A stretch of 5,988 bases of DNA. Source: an uncultured Dorea sp. GTDB taxonomy: Bacteria > Bacillota > Clostridia > Lachnospirales > Lachnospiraceae. Below the pieces are notes generated by a model. That model saw only the letters and a program-made list of their open reading frames with translations. It had not been told where the DNA came from and made no database searches. The translations under genes and the position numbers were made by a program. The stretch's first letter is position 1. Each line of letters starts with the position of its first letter. Below are positions 1 through 5,974 of this stretch, in pieces. Location: contig CAQNVT010000141.1 in assembly GCA_948844705.1 (NCBI GenBank), positions 1 through 5,988 on the forward strand. Reading direction: 5' to 3'.

Positions 1-1
1 C

Positions 2-772
2 TCAAGGCTTCGATGAATTCGGGTGTAAGGCTGTCGCCTTCCTTGAATTGGGGGTAAAGTCCGGCTCCTTAGAAGGCTGCGTCTCCTCCGCCGGCTGAAG
101 CTCCTTAATCTCCGGTGATTTTTTCGAAAGAGTCGTATCGAGAGATACTCCCGCCACATGACGCTCCCGCCTTTTGCGTCCGGTGATCTCCGAAGCCTTC
201 GCCTCTTCTTTCTTCGCACGCTTTACGGCGGCCGTCTCCTGTCTTCTTACGGCGTCCTCCCTGGCTCTGCTGTATGCCTTTGTCCCGTGGGTCTTTACAC
301 CCTTAAGTGCAGATTTTCCCGTGATAACTACGACGCAGATGATCATACAGATTATTACAACAACGTATGTACCGACCACACCGACAGCAGGAACCAATAA
401 TCCTGCCGTCATATTTCCGATAAGACCGCCTTCCTCATTGATCAGTTCAAAAAATGTACAGACAAGCACCGTAAGGATAAGGCCGAACGCAGTCTTAACA
501 TAAGCGGCGGCGTTGCCCATGTTGGACAAAACAAATGTGATACTCCCAAATAAAACAAACGGCACAATATAGGATACCCAGCCGAATATATCAGCCAGAA
601 CAGAGGACACAAAGGCTCCTGCCCGGCCCCCCAGGCCAAAATTACTGATCAGCAGAAGAATACTGACCGCAAGCGTGGCCCATATAATGATCTCTTCTCC
701 CAGAAAGGTTTTTTCAGGCGCAGCTTTCCTGGTCTGCTTCCTGCTTTTCTTTCTTTTCGATTTTGCAGCCAT
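2..772 (-). CDS. ftsK: DNA translocase FtsK/SpoIIIE, N-terminal part (cut by window edge)
   Basis: The N-terminal 256 residues of a membrane-anchored DNA translocase, which pumps chromosome DNA through the closing division or sporulation septum. A Lys/Arg-rich head (residues 3-16) is followed by about four hydrophobic segments (roughly 28-46, 62-83, 95-110 and 128-151), the usual 4TM anchor of this family. After a basic stretch (152-205) comes a polar Glu/Lys/Pro-rich linker that is still running at the edge, so the motor domain with Walker A/B motifs and the gamma DNA-reading domain lie outside. The ATG at 772 has a strong site (GGGGGAG, 784-778) 5 bases upstream. The gene follows tepA, an order also known around spoIIIE in Bacillus, and has its own promoter. 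The call rests on the N-terminal anchor and synteny, because no ATPase motif is visible. Whether it acts as FtsK or SpoIIIE cannot be told here. Confidence 0.88.
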   Translation of the reverse strand: MAAKSKRKKSRKQTRKAAPEKTFLGEEIIIWATLAVSILLLISNFGLGGRAGAFVSSVLADIFGWVSYIVPFVLFGSITFVLSNMGNAAAYVKTAFGLILTVLVCTFFELINEEGGLIGNMTAGLLVPAVGVVGTYVVVIICMIICVVVITGKSALKGVKTHGTKAYSRAREDAVRRQETAAVKRAKKEEAKASEITGRKRRERHVAGVSLDTTLSKKSPEIKELQPAEETQPSKEPDFTPNSRKATALHPNSSKP

Positions 773-811
773 GTTCTCTCCCCCTTATTAACTAAAGCAA
801 TAACTTAGAAC

Positions 812-827
812 ATACTATTTATAGTAT
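812..827. repeat. 16-bp palindrome over the ftsK -10 and predicted start site
   Basis: ATACTAT-AA-ATAGTAT, two perfect 7-base arms around AA, covers most of the -10 element and the predicted transcription start of ftsK. Its position suits a repressor operator. It is very AT-rich and no T-run follows, so it is unlikely to be a terminator for tepA. It could also be chance symmetry created by the TATACT box. Confidence 0.45.
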
Positions 828-851
828 AGCATTTTCACGGGATACTGTCAT
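823..851 (-). promoter_or_regulatory. Predicted sigma-A promoter of ftsK
   Basis: On the minus strand, -35 ATGACA (851-846, 5 of 6 to TTGACA), a 17-base spacer, and -10 TATACT (828-823, 5 of 6 to TATAAT) with an extended TG one base before it. The -35 begins on the last base of the tepA stop codon. Transcription would begin near 816, giving a leader of about 44 bases before the ftsK ATG. It is read by eye and has no experimental support. Confidence 0.7.
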
Positions 852-1555
852 TAATTAATTTCGCTCTTTTTTTCTTTATATTCGTCGATCATTTCGTGCA
901 ATTTATGAAGTGCATTGCTCATCCCGCCGACCTCATCGATCAGTCCCTCCGACACGGCCTCTTCTCCCTCTAAAAGCGTACCCACGTCTTTTACAAGCTC
1001 TGTCGGATTCAGCATAAGCTCCTCGACACGCTCCTTTTTCATATTGGAATGCTGTGCCAGAAAGCCGGTGATGCGGTCCTGAGTCCGCAGCATGTTCTGG
1101 AGACTCTGCTGTACGCCGATAAACATTCCGTTTGACCGCACCGGATGAATGATCATCGTTCCGGTCGGCACGATAAAGGAATATTTTGCCGCCACTGCAA
1201 GAGGCCCTCCGATAGAATGGCTTCCCCCAAGCACCAGAGATACCGTCGGCTTGCTTAAGGATGCGATCATCTCGGCGATAGAAAGGCCGGCCTCCACATC
1301 GCCGCCCATTGTATGAAGAAGGATCAGGAGTCCTTCGATATCCTCGCTGTCCTCCACCTCGGCAAGCATGGGAAGCAGATGCTCATACTTCGTCGCCTTT
1401 GTACTTCCGGACACTGCCTCATGCCCTTCGATCTCTCCGATGATCGTGAGCAGCTTGATCTTATGCTGCCGCTTATTCCCCTTAAGATTTAAGCTTCCCG
1501 TCTCTTTGATCTCTTCTTTTTTTTCTGTCTCGTTCTGATTCTGCTCTTCCTTCAT
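851..1555 (-). CDS. tepA: ClpP-fold protein of the TepA family
   Basis: A 234-residue protein of the ClpP/crotonase superfamily, TepA (translocation-enhancing protein) branch; Bacillus TepA is linked to protein export. No signal peptide or membrane segment is seen, so it is probably cytoplasmic. Numbered from the ATG at 1555, residues 1-30 are charged and look disordered. The ClpP fold follows, with the oxyanion-type turn HTMGGD (81-86), the serine motif GGSHSIGG with Ser114, and the histidine motif MIIHP with His137. A candidate third residue is Asp190 in KDVGT, and EGEEAVSEGLIDEVGG closes the fold. An in-frame ATG lies 15 bases upstream at 1570, but it sits inside a hairpin with no ribosome site of its own, whereas the 1555 start has GGAGGTG 6 bases upstream. 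The gene precedes ftsK, as in Bacillus. Proteolytic activity is inferred from conserved residues only. Confidence 0.88.
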   Translation of the reverse strand: MKEEQNQNETEKKEEIKETGSLNLKGNKRQHKIKLLTIIGEIEGHEAVSGSTKATKYEHLLPMLAEVEDSEDIEGLLILLHTMGGDVEAGLSIAEMIASLSKPTVSLVLGGSHSIGGPLAVAAKYSFIVPTGTMIIHPVRSNGMFIGVQQSLQNMLRTQDRITGFLAQHSNMKKERVEELMLNPTELVKDVGTLLEGEEAVSEGLIDEVGGMSNALHKLHEMIDEYKEKKSEIN

Positions 1556-1558
1556 AAA

Positions 1559-1593
1559 AAACACCTCCATACATGGATAGTATGGAGGTGTTT
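1559..1593 (-). terminator. Hairpin with T-run: metY terminator and likely tepA start mask
   Basis: Two perfect 14-base arms (AAACACCTCCATAC and GTATGGAGGTGTTT on the minus strand) flank a 7-base loop. The 3' arm ends in a run of six T (1561-1556), three of which pair within the stem. The hairpin starts 8 bases after the metY stop, the usual place for an intrinsic terminator. The T-run ends directly against the tepA ATG, and the 3' arm holds the tepA Shine-Dalgarno. On the plus strand the right arm is followed by only TTT before a C, so it is weaker in that direction, where no gene needs it. Confidence 0.8.
1562..1568 (-). promoter_or_regulatory. tepA ribosome binding site inside a hairpin arm
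   Basis: GGAGGTG (1568-1562 read on the minus strand) lies 6 bases before the ATG at 1555 and decides this start over the ATG at 1570. The whole motif is paired in the 3' arm of the 1559-1593 hairpin, so the start would be masked whenever that hairpin forms. Confidence 0.75.
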
Positions 1594-1600
1594 CTGCATT

Positions 1601-1629
1601 TTTATACCTGATCTAATGCCTGTTTTAAA
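1601..1629 (-). promoter_or_regulatory. Possible promoter of tepA
   Basis: On the minus strand, TTTAAA (1629-1624, 4 of 6 to consensus), a 17-base spacer, then TATAAA (1606-1601, 5 of 6), which overlaps the metY stop codon. Transcription would begin near 1594, so the leader would consist almost entirely of the 1559-1593 hairpin. The -35 is only moderate, and it lies inside coding sequence. Confidence 0.45.
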
Positions 1630-2882
1630 TCTGCGATAATGTCCTCGATATTTTCGATACCGACACTGAACCGGATCAAATCCGGCTGAACTCCTGCCTC
1701 CTTAAGCTCCTGGTCGTTCATCTGGCGGTGGGTATGGCTTGCCGGATGAAGCACACAGCTCCTCGCGTCCGCCACATGAGTCACGATCGCGATCATCTTA
1801 AGACTGTCCATCATGCGCACTGCGGCCTCTCTTCCGCCCTTTAATCCGAAGGTCAGCACTCCGCAGGTGCCGTCCGGCATGTATTTTTGTGCCAGCTCGT
1901 AATATTTGTCTCCCGGAAGCGACGGGAAGCTGACCCACGCTACCTTCTCATGCTTCTGAAGGTATTCTGCCGCTTTCAGTGCATTCTCGCAATGTCTTGC
2001 CATACGAAGGTGCAGCGTCTCCAGGCCGATATTCAAAAGGAACGCGTTCTGAGGAGACTGGATCGATCCCAGATCCCGCATAAGCTGCGCCGTTGCCTTC
2101 GTTATGTACGCGCCCTTTCCGAACTTCTGTGTATACACAATACCATGGTAGGTTTCGTCCGGCGTCGTAAGTCCCGGGAATTTTTCCGCATGTGCTTCCC
2201 AGTCAAAGCTTCCGCTGTCAACGATCGCTCCTCCGACGCAGGTTGCATGTCCGTCCATATATTTTGTCGTGGAATGTGTAACGATATCCGCTCCCCATTC
2301 AAACGGCCGGCAATTGATCGGCGTCGCAAAGGTATTGTCTACAATAAAAGGAACCCCATGCGCATGCGCCGCTTTTGCAAATTTTTCAAAATCCAGCACG
2401 ACCAGCGCCGGATTTGCAATGGACTCTCCGAATACCGCCTTTGTATTCTCCCGGAACGCCCCGTCAAGCTCCTCGGGCGTACAGTCCGGATCTACAAATG
2501 TAGCCTCCACTCCCATCTTGCGGATCGTATGGGCATACAAATTATAGGTTCCGCCGTAAAGTGCGGATGCACATACGATATGATCTCCCTCCTGAGCAAT
2601 ATTCATGACCGCATAAAAATTTGCAGCCTGTCCGGAGGAAGTAAGCATCGCTGCCACGCCGCCCTCCATGTCGCAGATCTTCGCTGCCACGGCGTCGTTT
2701 GTCGGATTCTGAAGCCTTGTATAAAAATATCCGGCCTCCTCCAGATCAAACAGCCGTCCCATCTGCTCGCTGCTTGCATACTTAAAGGTCGTGCTCTGAT
2801 AGATCGGAAGCACCCTTGCTTCCCCGTTCCCCGGCTCATAGCCTGACTGGATGCATTTTGTTTCAATCTTATAGCTGCTCAC
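1602..2882 (-). CDS. metY: O-acetylhomoserine sulfhydrylase (MetY type), PLP enzyme
   Basis: A 426-residue cytoplasmic enzyme of the Cys/Met-metabolism PLP family. It should convert O-acetyl-L-homoserine and sulfide to homocysteine and acetate, the direct sulfhydrylation route to methionine. Visible landmarks are YTRLQNPT (54-61), the phosphate-binding TSSGQAA (81-87), the cofactor-ring aspartate Asp182 in VDNTFATP, the Schiff-base lysine Lys207 in HSTTKYMDGH, and the carboxylate-binding arginine Arg404 before SVGIE. The length of about 425 and the long insert around 225-260 fit MetY better than the shorter MetB/MetC/MetZ enzymes of about 380-400. The start is GTG at 2882, 7 bases after a perfect GGAGG. 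This site lies inside the end of the CFI-box gene, which stops 2 bases earlier, so translation is probably coupled. No S-box or T-box leader is visible, as expected for an internal operon gene. Some annotation pipelines would call it O-acetylhomoserine aminocarboxypropyltransferase/cysteine synthase. Confidence 0.95.
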   Translation of the reverse strand: MSSYKIETKCIQSGYEPGNGEARVLPIYQSTTFKYASSEQMGRLFDLEEAGYFYTRLQNPTNDAVAAKICDMEGGVAAMLTSSGQAANFYAVMNIAQEGDHIVCASALYGGTYNLYAHTIRKMGVEATFVDPDCTPEELDGAFRENTKAVFGESIANPALVVLDFEKFAKAAHAHGVPFIVDNTFATPINCRPFEWGADIVTHSTTKYMDGHATCVGGAIVDSGSFDWEAHAEKFPGLTTPDETYHGIVYTQKFGKGAYITKATAQLMRDLGSIQSPQNAFLLNIGLETLHLRMARHCENALKAAEYLQKHEKVAWVSFPSLPGDKYYELAQKYMPDGTCGVLTFGLKGGREAAVRMMDSLKMIAIVTHVADARSCVLHPASHTHRQMNDQELKEAGVQPDLIRFSVGIENIEDIIADLKQALDQV

Positions 2883-2884
2883 AA

Positions 2885-3664
2885 TTATACCTCCTGTAAA
2901 TCTATATATTTTTTCTGGAGACTGCGCACCATATCCACATAGATATGCTTGCAGCCCTCATAGTTTTTTTCCTCAATGCAGCGGATACACGGAGACAAAA
3001 ATCTCCGGTAGATTCTCGCATAAATCTCGGATACATCCGGCTGCATGTTTAAAACCTGGACAAGATAGGGAGCCGTATCGTAATACTCCTCCACAAGCAG
3101 CCGGCCTTCGCCGGTGCGCATAAGATACCGGTCCCGGTATCTGCGGAGCACCGTAAGCTCATAACAGTCGTCTGCCTTTCCCTGCCGTCCGCAGACGGCC
3201 TCCGTGATAAAGCAGAGCCCTTTTCTAAAGCCCCCTGCAATCTGCTCATAGGTAGAAAGACTTAACACCAGCGAATTGATCTTTCTTTCATTCCACAGCT
3301 CGACCGTACGCGCTGCCACCCGCATGCAGGTCTCGTCCTTTGTATAGGTAAGAACGGGAAGCACATAGACTGCCATATTCATATTATCATCCATCGTAGC
3401 CCGTTCTTTCTTTCGTCCGGAAAGCTTCCGGGCCTTCTCATAGGCATGCTCCGGCAGTACTGCCGCCAGCTCTTCTACGATCCGTCCGGTTTCCTCTTCG
3501 TCCTTTTCACTGCACAGGCCGGAAATATGGGCTATGATATCCTTGTGCTTTTCATATCCTGTCTCAAACAGAGCCTGATAGGTTTTACTCTTAAATTGCC
3601 CGACCTTTTCAAGCATATCCTCAAAAAGACTGATAAGTTCTTCCTTTACCTTCTCCTTCTCCAT
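2885..3664 (-). CDS. CFI-box domain protein of unknown function
   Basis: A 259-residue protein of no known function. No signal peptide or membrane segment is seen, so it is probably cytoplasmic. Residues 1-90 are charged and helical-looking (Glu/Lys-rich, coiled-coil-like around 1-25 and 52-90). The C-terminal part from about 148 matches my recollection of the CFI-box domain: CFITEAVC (151-158), DDCYEL (166-171), LRRYRDRYLM (173-182), GRLLVEEYYDTAP (187-199), then a tail with Cys226, Cys229 and Cys238 ending in VDMVRSLQKKY. The conserved cysteines (151, 158, 167, 226, 229, 238) could bind metal or form redox pairs, which is inference. The ATG at 3664 has GGGGAAG upstream at good spacing. The gene lies 15 bases after yebC and 2 bases before metY, so all three are probably one transcript. 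Nothing in the sequence gives a reaction. Confidence 0.75.
   Translation of the reverse strand: MEKEKVKEELISLFEDMLEKVGQFKSKTYQALFETGYEKHKDIIAHISGLCSEKDEEETGRIVEELAAVLPEHAYEKARKLSGRKKERATMDDNMNMAVYVLPVLTYTKDETCMRVAARTVELWNERKINSLVLSLSTYEQIAGGFRKGLCFITEAVCGRQGKADDCYELTVLRRYRDRYLMRTGEGRLLVEEYYDTAPYLVQVLNMQPDVSEIYARIYRRFLSPCIRCIEEKNYEGCKHIYVDMVRSLQKKYIDLQEV
2890..2894 (-). promoter_or_regulatory. metY ribosome binding site overlapping the upstream gene's end
   Basis: GGAGG, 7 bases before the GTG start at 2882, supports a GTG start. It is built from the last codons of the CFI-box gene, so ribosomes finishing that gene arrive on the metY start site. Confidence 0.8.
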
Positions 3665-3679
3665 GTATCTTCCCCGCTA

Positions 3680-4411
3680 TTATTCATCCCAGTTGTGATA
3701 TACATTCTGCACATCGTCATCGTCGTCTAACATATCAAGAGTTTTCTGTATACTTGCAATATCCTTTTCATCCGTAAGCTCCACATAGGTCTGAGGAATC
3801 ATGGTCACCTCCGCCGCTGCCATCGGAATGCCCGCCTCCTCAAGCGTCTGACGCACGGCGCTGAAATCATCCGGATCCGTAAGAATCTCGTAGCTGTCCT
3901 CTTCCTCTGAGAAATCCTCCGCCCCTGCATCAAGCGCAGTCATCATAAGCTCGTCGGCATCGCACTCGTATTCCTCTTTATCAATGACGATCTGTCCCTT
4001 TTTGTCAAACATAAAGGAGACGCAGCCGGGTGTTCCTACGTTTCCCTTTCCTTTGGTAAACGCATTCTTTACATTGGTCGCCGTTCTGTTTCTGTTATCG
4101 GTCAGGGCTTCTACGATGATCGCCGTGCCGTTCGGCCCGTAGCCTTCATATGTAATATATTCATAGCTGGCGGCATTCGCATCTCCGTCCGCCTTTTTGA
4201 TGTTTCTGTCGATCGTATCGTTGGGCATATTGTTGGCCTTCGCCTTGGCTATCACATCACGGAGCCTGCTGTTATTCGCCGGATCCGCACTTCCGCCCTC
4301 CTTTACCGCAACCGCAAGCTCCTTTCCGATCTTTGTAAATATCTTGCCCTTTGCGGCATCATTTTTTTCCTTTTTATGCTTGATGTTGGCAAACTTTGAA
4401 TGTCCTGACAT
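3680..4411 (-). CDS. yebC: YebC/PmpR (TACO1) family protein
   Basis: A 243-residue, full-length YebC-family cytoplasmic protein. It begins with the hallmark [14 protein letters not shown] (the usual Trp7 is Phe), a helical N-terminal domain (about 1-75). Then come [19 protein letters not shown] (88-106) with NRT (108-110), [10 protein letters not shown] (130-139), and a very acidic end ([15 protein letters not shown], 228-242), all typical. The family was long annotated as a transcription regulator (PmpR). The mitochondrial homologue TACO1 and recent bacterial work point instead to translation, in particular relief of ribosome stalling at proline runs; which role applies here is not shown by the sequence. 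The start at 4411 has GAGG 9 bases upstream, and it is the first gene of its unit, with a promoter overlapping the end of corC. Its cotranscription with metY looks incidental. Confidence 0.96.
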   Translation of the reverse strand: MSGHSKFANIKHKKEKNDAAKGKIFTKIGKELAVAVKEGGSADPANNSRLRDVIAKAKANNMPNDTIDRNIKKADGDANAASYEYITYEGYGPNGTAIIVEALTDNRNRTATNVKNAFTKGKGNVGTPGCVSFMFDKKGQIVIDKEEYECDADELMMTALDAGAEDFSEEEDSYEILTDPDDFSAVRQTLEEAGIPMAAAEVTMIPQTYVELTDEKDIASIQKTLDMLDDDDDVQNVYHNWDE

Positions 4412-4460
4412 ATCCTTTATCCTCTCTTTATTTCTGATTCTTATATTTTACACACGAATT

Positions 4461-4489
4461 ATTCTAGCACGCTTCTTCAAGTTTTTCAA
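4461..4489 (-). promoter_or_regulatory. Predicted sigma-A promoter of yebC / CFI-box / metY
   Basis: On the minus strand, TTGAAA (4489-4484, 5 of 6), a 17-base spacer, then TAGAAT (4466-4461, 5 of 6) with an extended TG one base upstream. The TAG of the -10 is the corC stop codon. Transcription would begin near 4454, about 43 bases before the yebC ATG. No terminator is seen after corC, so readthrough from upstream is also likely. Confidence 0.7.
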
Positions 4490-5261
4490 TCTTAACTATC
4501 TGTATTGTGTTGTCATTCACCTCAAGCACCGTAAAGCGGTAGCCCTCATACTCCACGACACAGTGCTCGTCCTCTCCCGGAATCCGGTCGAGCTGTGCGA
4601 CCAGAAAACCGTTCAAGGTCTCATATTCCTCTTTTTCAAATACGATCTCTATACGGTCCTCCAGGCGCTCCAGGTCAAGAAAACCTCTCGCGATATAGCT
4701 TCCGTCACTTAAAACCTTAAGCTCCTCGTCCTCCTCGTCATATTCATCCAGGATATTCCCGACGATCTCCTCTAAGATATCCTCCAGGGCAACAAGTCCT
4801 GCAGTCTGTCCGTACTCATCGATTACGATCACGATATGATTTTTGTCCGCCTGCATTTCCTTAAATAAGGTATCAATACTCTTTGTTTCCGGAATAAATG
4901 CTACCGGCCGTATGTAATCCGTAAGCTCTCCTATGGGAGTGCTCCGCAGTTCTTTGTTCAGATAGCATGTCATCGCTTCTCTGAGATGCATGAATCCGAT
5001 GATCTCGTCGATACCCTCCCTGTAGATCGGGAATCTTGAATAAGATTCCTCAAGCATAAAACGCAGTGCGGCCTCAAGCGTTTCCTTGCCGTCTATCGCT
5101 ACAATATTCCTCCGGTGGGTCATAATATCCTTCGCGTCCTTATCCAGATACCGGACGATATTGCGGATCAGCTCCGCGGCCTCCTGTCCGGAGCCGCTGC
5201 CCGATTCCTCCTCTACCTGAAATATCTGTCTCATCCGCCCAGGTAAACTGCCGTCTTTCAT
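4464..5261 (-). CDS. CorC/HlyC-type protein with paired CBS domains
   Basis: A 265-residue protein with the cytoplasmic architecture of CorC/HlyC but no N-terminal DUF21 membrane domain, like E. coli CorC. Order: a short acidic, Gly/Ser-containing lead (1-25); a helix leading to the first CBS repeat (about 40-100, with DIMTHRRNIVAID and SRFPIY); the second CBS repeat (about 112-168, with IVIDEYGQTAGLVALEDILEEIVG); an acidic hinge (LDEYDEEDEE, 171-180); and a C-terminal CorC_HlyC domain (about 182-262, with ETLNGFLVAQLDRIPGE). CBS pairs commonly bind adenosyl ligands, and relatives influence Mg/Co transport. The frequent label hemolysin is historical and not supported here. The ATG at 5261 has GGAG 11 bases upstream. 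It lies 24 bases after mazF, probably on the same transcript. It could instead be a partner of a DUF21 transporter encoded elsewhere. Confidence 0.88.
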   Translation of the reverse strand: MKDGSLPGRMRQIFQVEEESGSGSGQEAAELIRNIVRYLDKDAKDIMTHRRNIVAIDGKETLEAALRFMLEESYSRFPIYREGIDEIIGFMHLREAMTCYLNKELRSTPIGELTDYIRPVAFIPETKSIDTLFKEMQADKNHIVIVIDEYGQTAGLVALEDILEEIVGNILDEYDEEDEELKVLSDGSYIARGFLDLERLEDRIEIVFEKEEYETLNGFLVAQLDRIPGEDEHCVVEYEGYRFTVLEVNDNTIQIVKIEKLEEAC

Positions 5262-5285
5262 AATTTTTTCTTCTCCACTCCTTTG

Positions 5286-5633
5286 TTATGTATGAAGCTC
5301 GAAGCTCACCCGCAGAGCCTCATCTACCTTGTGCATAATTTCTTTATCCAGATGACAGACCATATCCTTAAGCCGCTGCTTGTCGATCGTCCGTATCTGC
5401 TCTAACAGTACTACGGAATTCTTCACGATCTGATAACGCCTTGCATCGATCTCCACGTGAGTCGGAAGCTTCGCCTTATTCATCCGCGAAGTGATCGCCG
5501 CACAGATCACTGTCGGGCTGTGTCTGTTTCCCACATCGTTCTGTATGATCAGTACCGGTCTGATCCCGCCCTGCTCAGAGCCGACCACCGGACTTAAATC
5601 TGCATAAAATATATCACCGCGTCTTACCTGCAC
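5286..5633 (-). CDS. ndoA: EndoA/MazF mRNA interferase toxin (NdoA-like)
   Basis: A 115-residue full-length MazF-family endoribonuclease, very close to Bacillus subtilis EndoA from end to end: [20 protein letters not shown] (4-23), RPVLIIQND (25-33), NRHSPT (36-41), LPTHVEID (56-63), [13 protein letters not shown] (76-88), and [14 protein letters not shown] (94-107). The catalytic positions known in EndoA, Arg25 and Thr48, are both present at the same numbers, so it should be active. Such enzymes cut single-stranded mRNA at short motifs, UACAU for the Bacillus enzyme. The start is GTG at 5633, with GGAG 11 bases upstream, a rather long spacing that may keep expression low. In Bacillus the antitoxin NdoAI lies between alr and ndoA; here the gap is 86 bases with no ORF, and the 84-residue ORF upstream does not resemble NdoAI or MazE. 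Confidence 0.95.
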   Translation of the reverse strand: MQVRRGDIFYADLSPVVGSEQGGIRPVLIIQNDVGNRHSPTVICAAITSRMNKAKLPTHVEIDARRYQIVKNSVVLLEQIRTIDKQRLKDMVCHLDKEIMHKVDEALRVSFELHT

Positions 5634-5668
5634 TCTTTTTCACACTCCGATTTTTCTAAGATAAAATT

Positions 5669-5697
5669 AGTATTTCCACCTTTTTCGGAAGTATTCC
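5669..5697. promoter_or_regulatory. Paired repeat upstream of mazF, possible operator
   Basis: On the plus strand AGTATTTCC (5669-5677) and AGTATTCC (5690-5697) recur 21 bases apart, two helical turns. The second is part of an inverted repeat GGAA-GTA-TTCC (5687-5697). They lie in the 86-base gap before mazF and could be binding sites. I find no convincing -35/-10 pair in this gap, so the role is speculative. Confidence 0.25.
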
Positions 5698-5719
5698 AAA
5701 GAGCAGCCGATAAAACGGC

Positions 5720-5974
5720 TTATTCAAAATAATCCATCTGTTCTGTCACTCTGCCGTGCCTTAAAAAGGTTCTTGGTATCCTTTTTCCCAGACTGCATAT
5801 GAATTCATAGTTAAATTTTCCGGACAACTCGCTTAAAATCTCTACGGGAAGCCTTTCGTCCCCGTCACGGCCCGCCAGCGTCACTTTATCCCCGAAGCTT
5901 ACACCCCCTGTTAGCATTGTTTCAAAGAGGTTTTCGTTCATAACCCTAAATATATCAATTTCCCTTCGCTTCAT
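5720..5974 (-). CDS. Alanine racemase C-terminal-like ORF, 84 residues, possibly a broken alr
   Basis: Residues 25-84 match the end of the alanine racemase C-terminal domain: VSFGDKVTLAGRDGDERLPVEILSELSG, then FNYEFICSLGKRIPRTFLRHGRV and DYF at the end. The stretch IFRVMNENLFETM (8-20) lines up with the family's IGRVCMDQ-like segment, but the usual Met-Asp pair reads Asn-Glu. The PLP domain and catalytic tyrosine would lie outside the window. Reading upstream in frame, a TAA stop occurs at 5986-5984, so the ORF cannot continue into a full racemase in this frame. A plausible ribosome site (AAGGGG, 5985-5980) lies 5 bases before the ATG at 5974. It may therefore be the tail of a frameshifted alr, a sequencing error, or a separate small protein. 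An alr upstream of EndoA is the normal Firmicute order, which supports descent from alr. A weak 5-bp hairpin covers its stop codon. Confidence 0.6.
   Translation of the reverse strand: MKRREIDIFRVMNENLFETMLTGGVSFGDKVTLAGRDGDERLPVEILSELSGKFNYEFICSLGKRIPRTFLRHGRVTEQMDYFE

Noticed and set aside
158..503. Two plus-strand open frames opposite ftsK
   Set aside because: Both mirror the hydrophobic ftsK segments, have no ribosome site and resemble nothing known.
1568..1570. ATG at 1570 as the tepA start, giving 239 residues
   Set aside because: It lies in the hairpin arm, has no Shine-Dalgarno upstream, and its first codons are themselves the ribosome site for the ATG at 1555.
1887..2846. A 319-codon open frame on the plus strand opposite metY
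   Set aside because: Its product is Cys/Arg-rich with no recognisable domain, it has no supported start site, and it lies wholly antisense to a clear MetY. It is a codon-bias shadow.
2884..2889. TATAAT just before the metY start as a -10 box
   Set aside because: There is no -35-like sequence 16-18 bases upstream, and transcription would begin within or after the start codon. It is the chance result of GTA-TAA followed by the gap.
4197..4712. A 171-codon plus-strand frame spanning the yebC-corC junction
   Set aside because: It is antisense to two well-supported genes and runs through their promoter region; its hydrophobic character comes from complementing Lys/Glu-rich coding sequence.
5634..5719. 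A small antitoxin gene hidden in the gap before mazF
   Set aside because: No start with a usable open frame exists in these 86 bases on the minus strand, and nothing encodes a ribbon-helix-helix or AbrB-like sequence.
5705..5720. Hairpin AGCCG-TTTTAT-CGGCT at the end of the alr-like ORF as a terminator
   Set aside because: The stem is only 5 bp and no proper T-run follows, so it is too weak to call.
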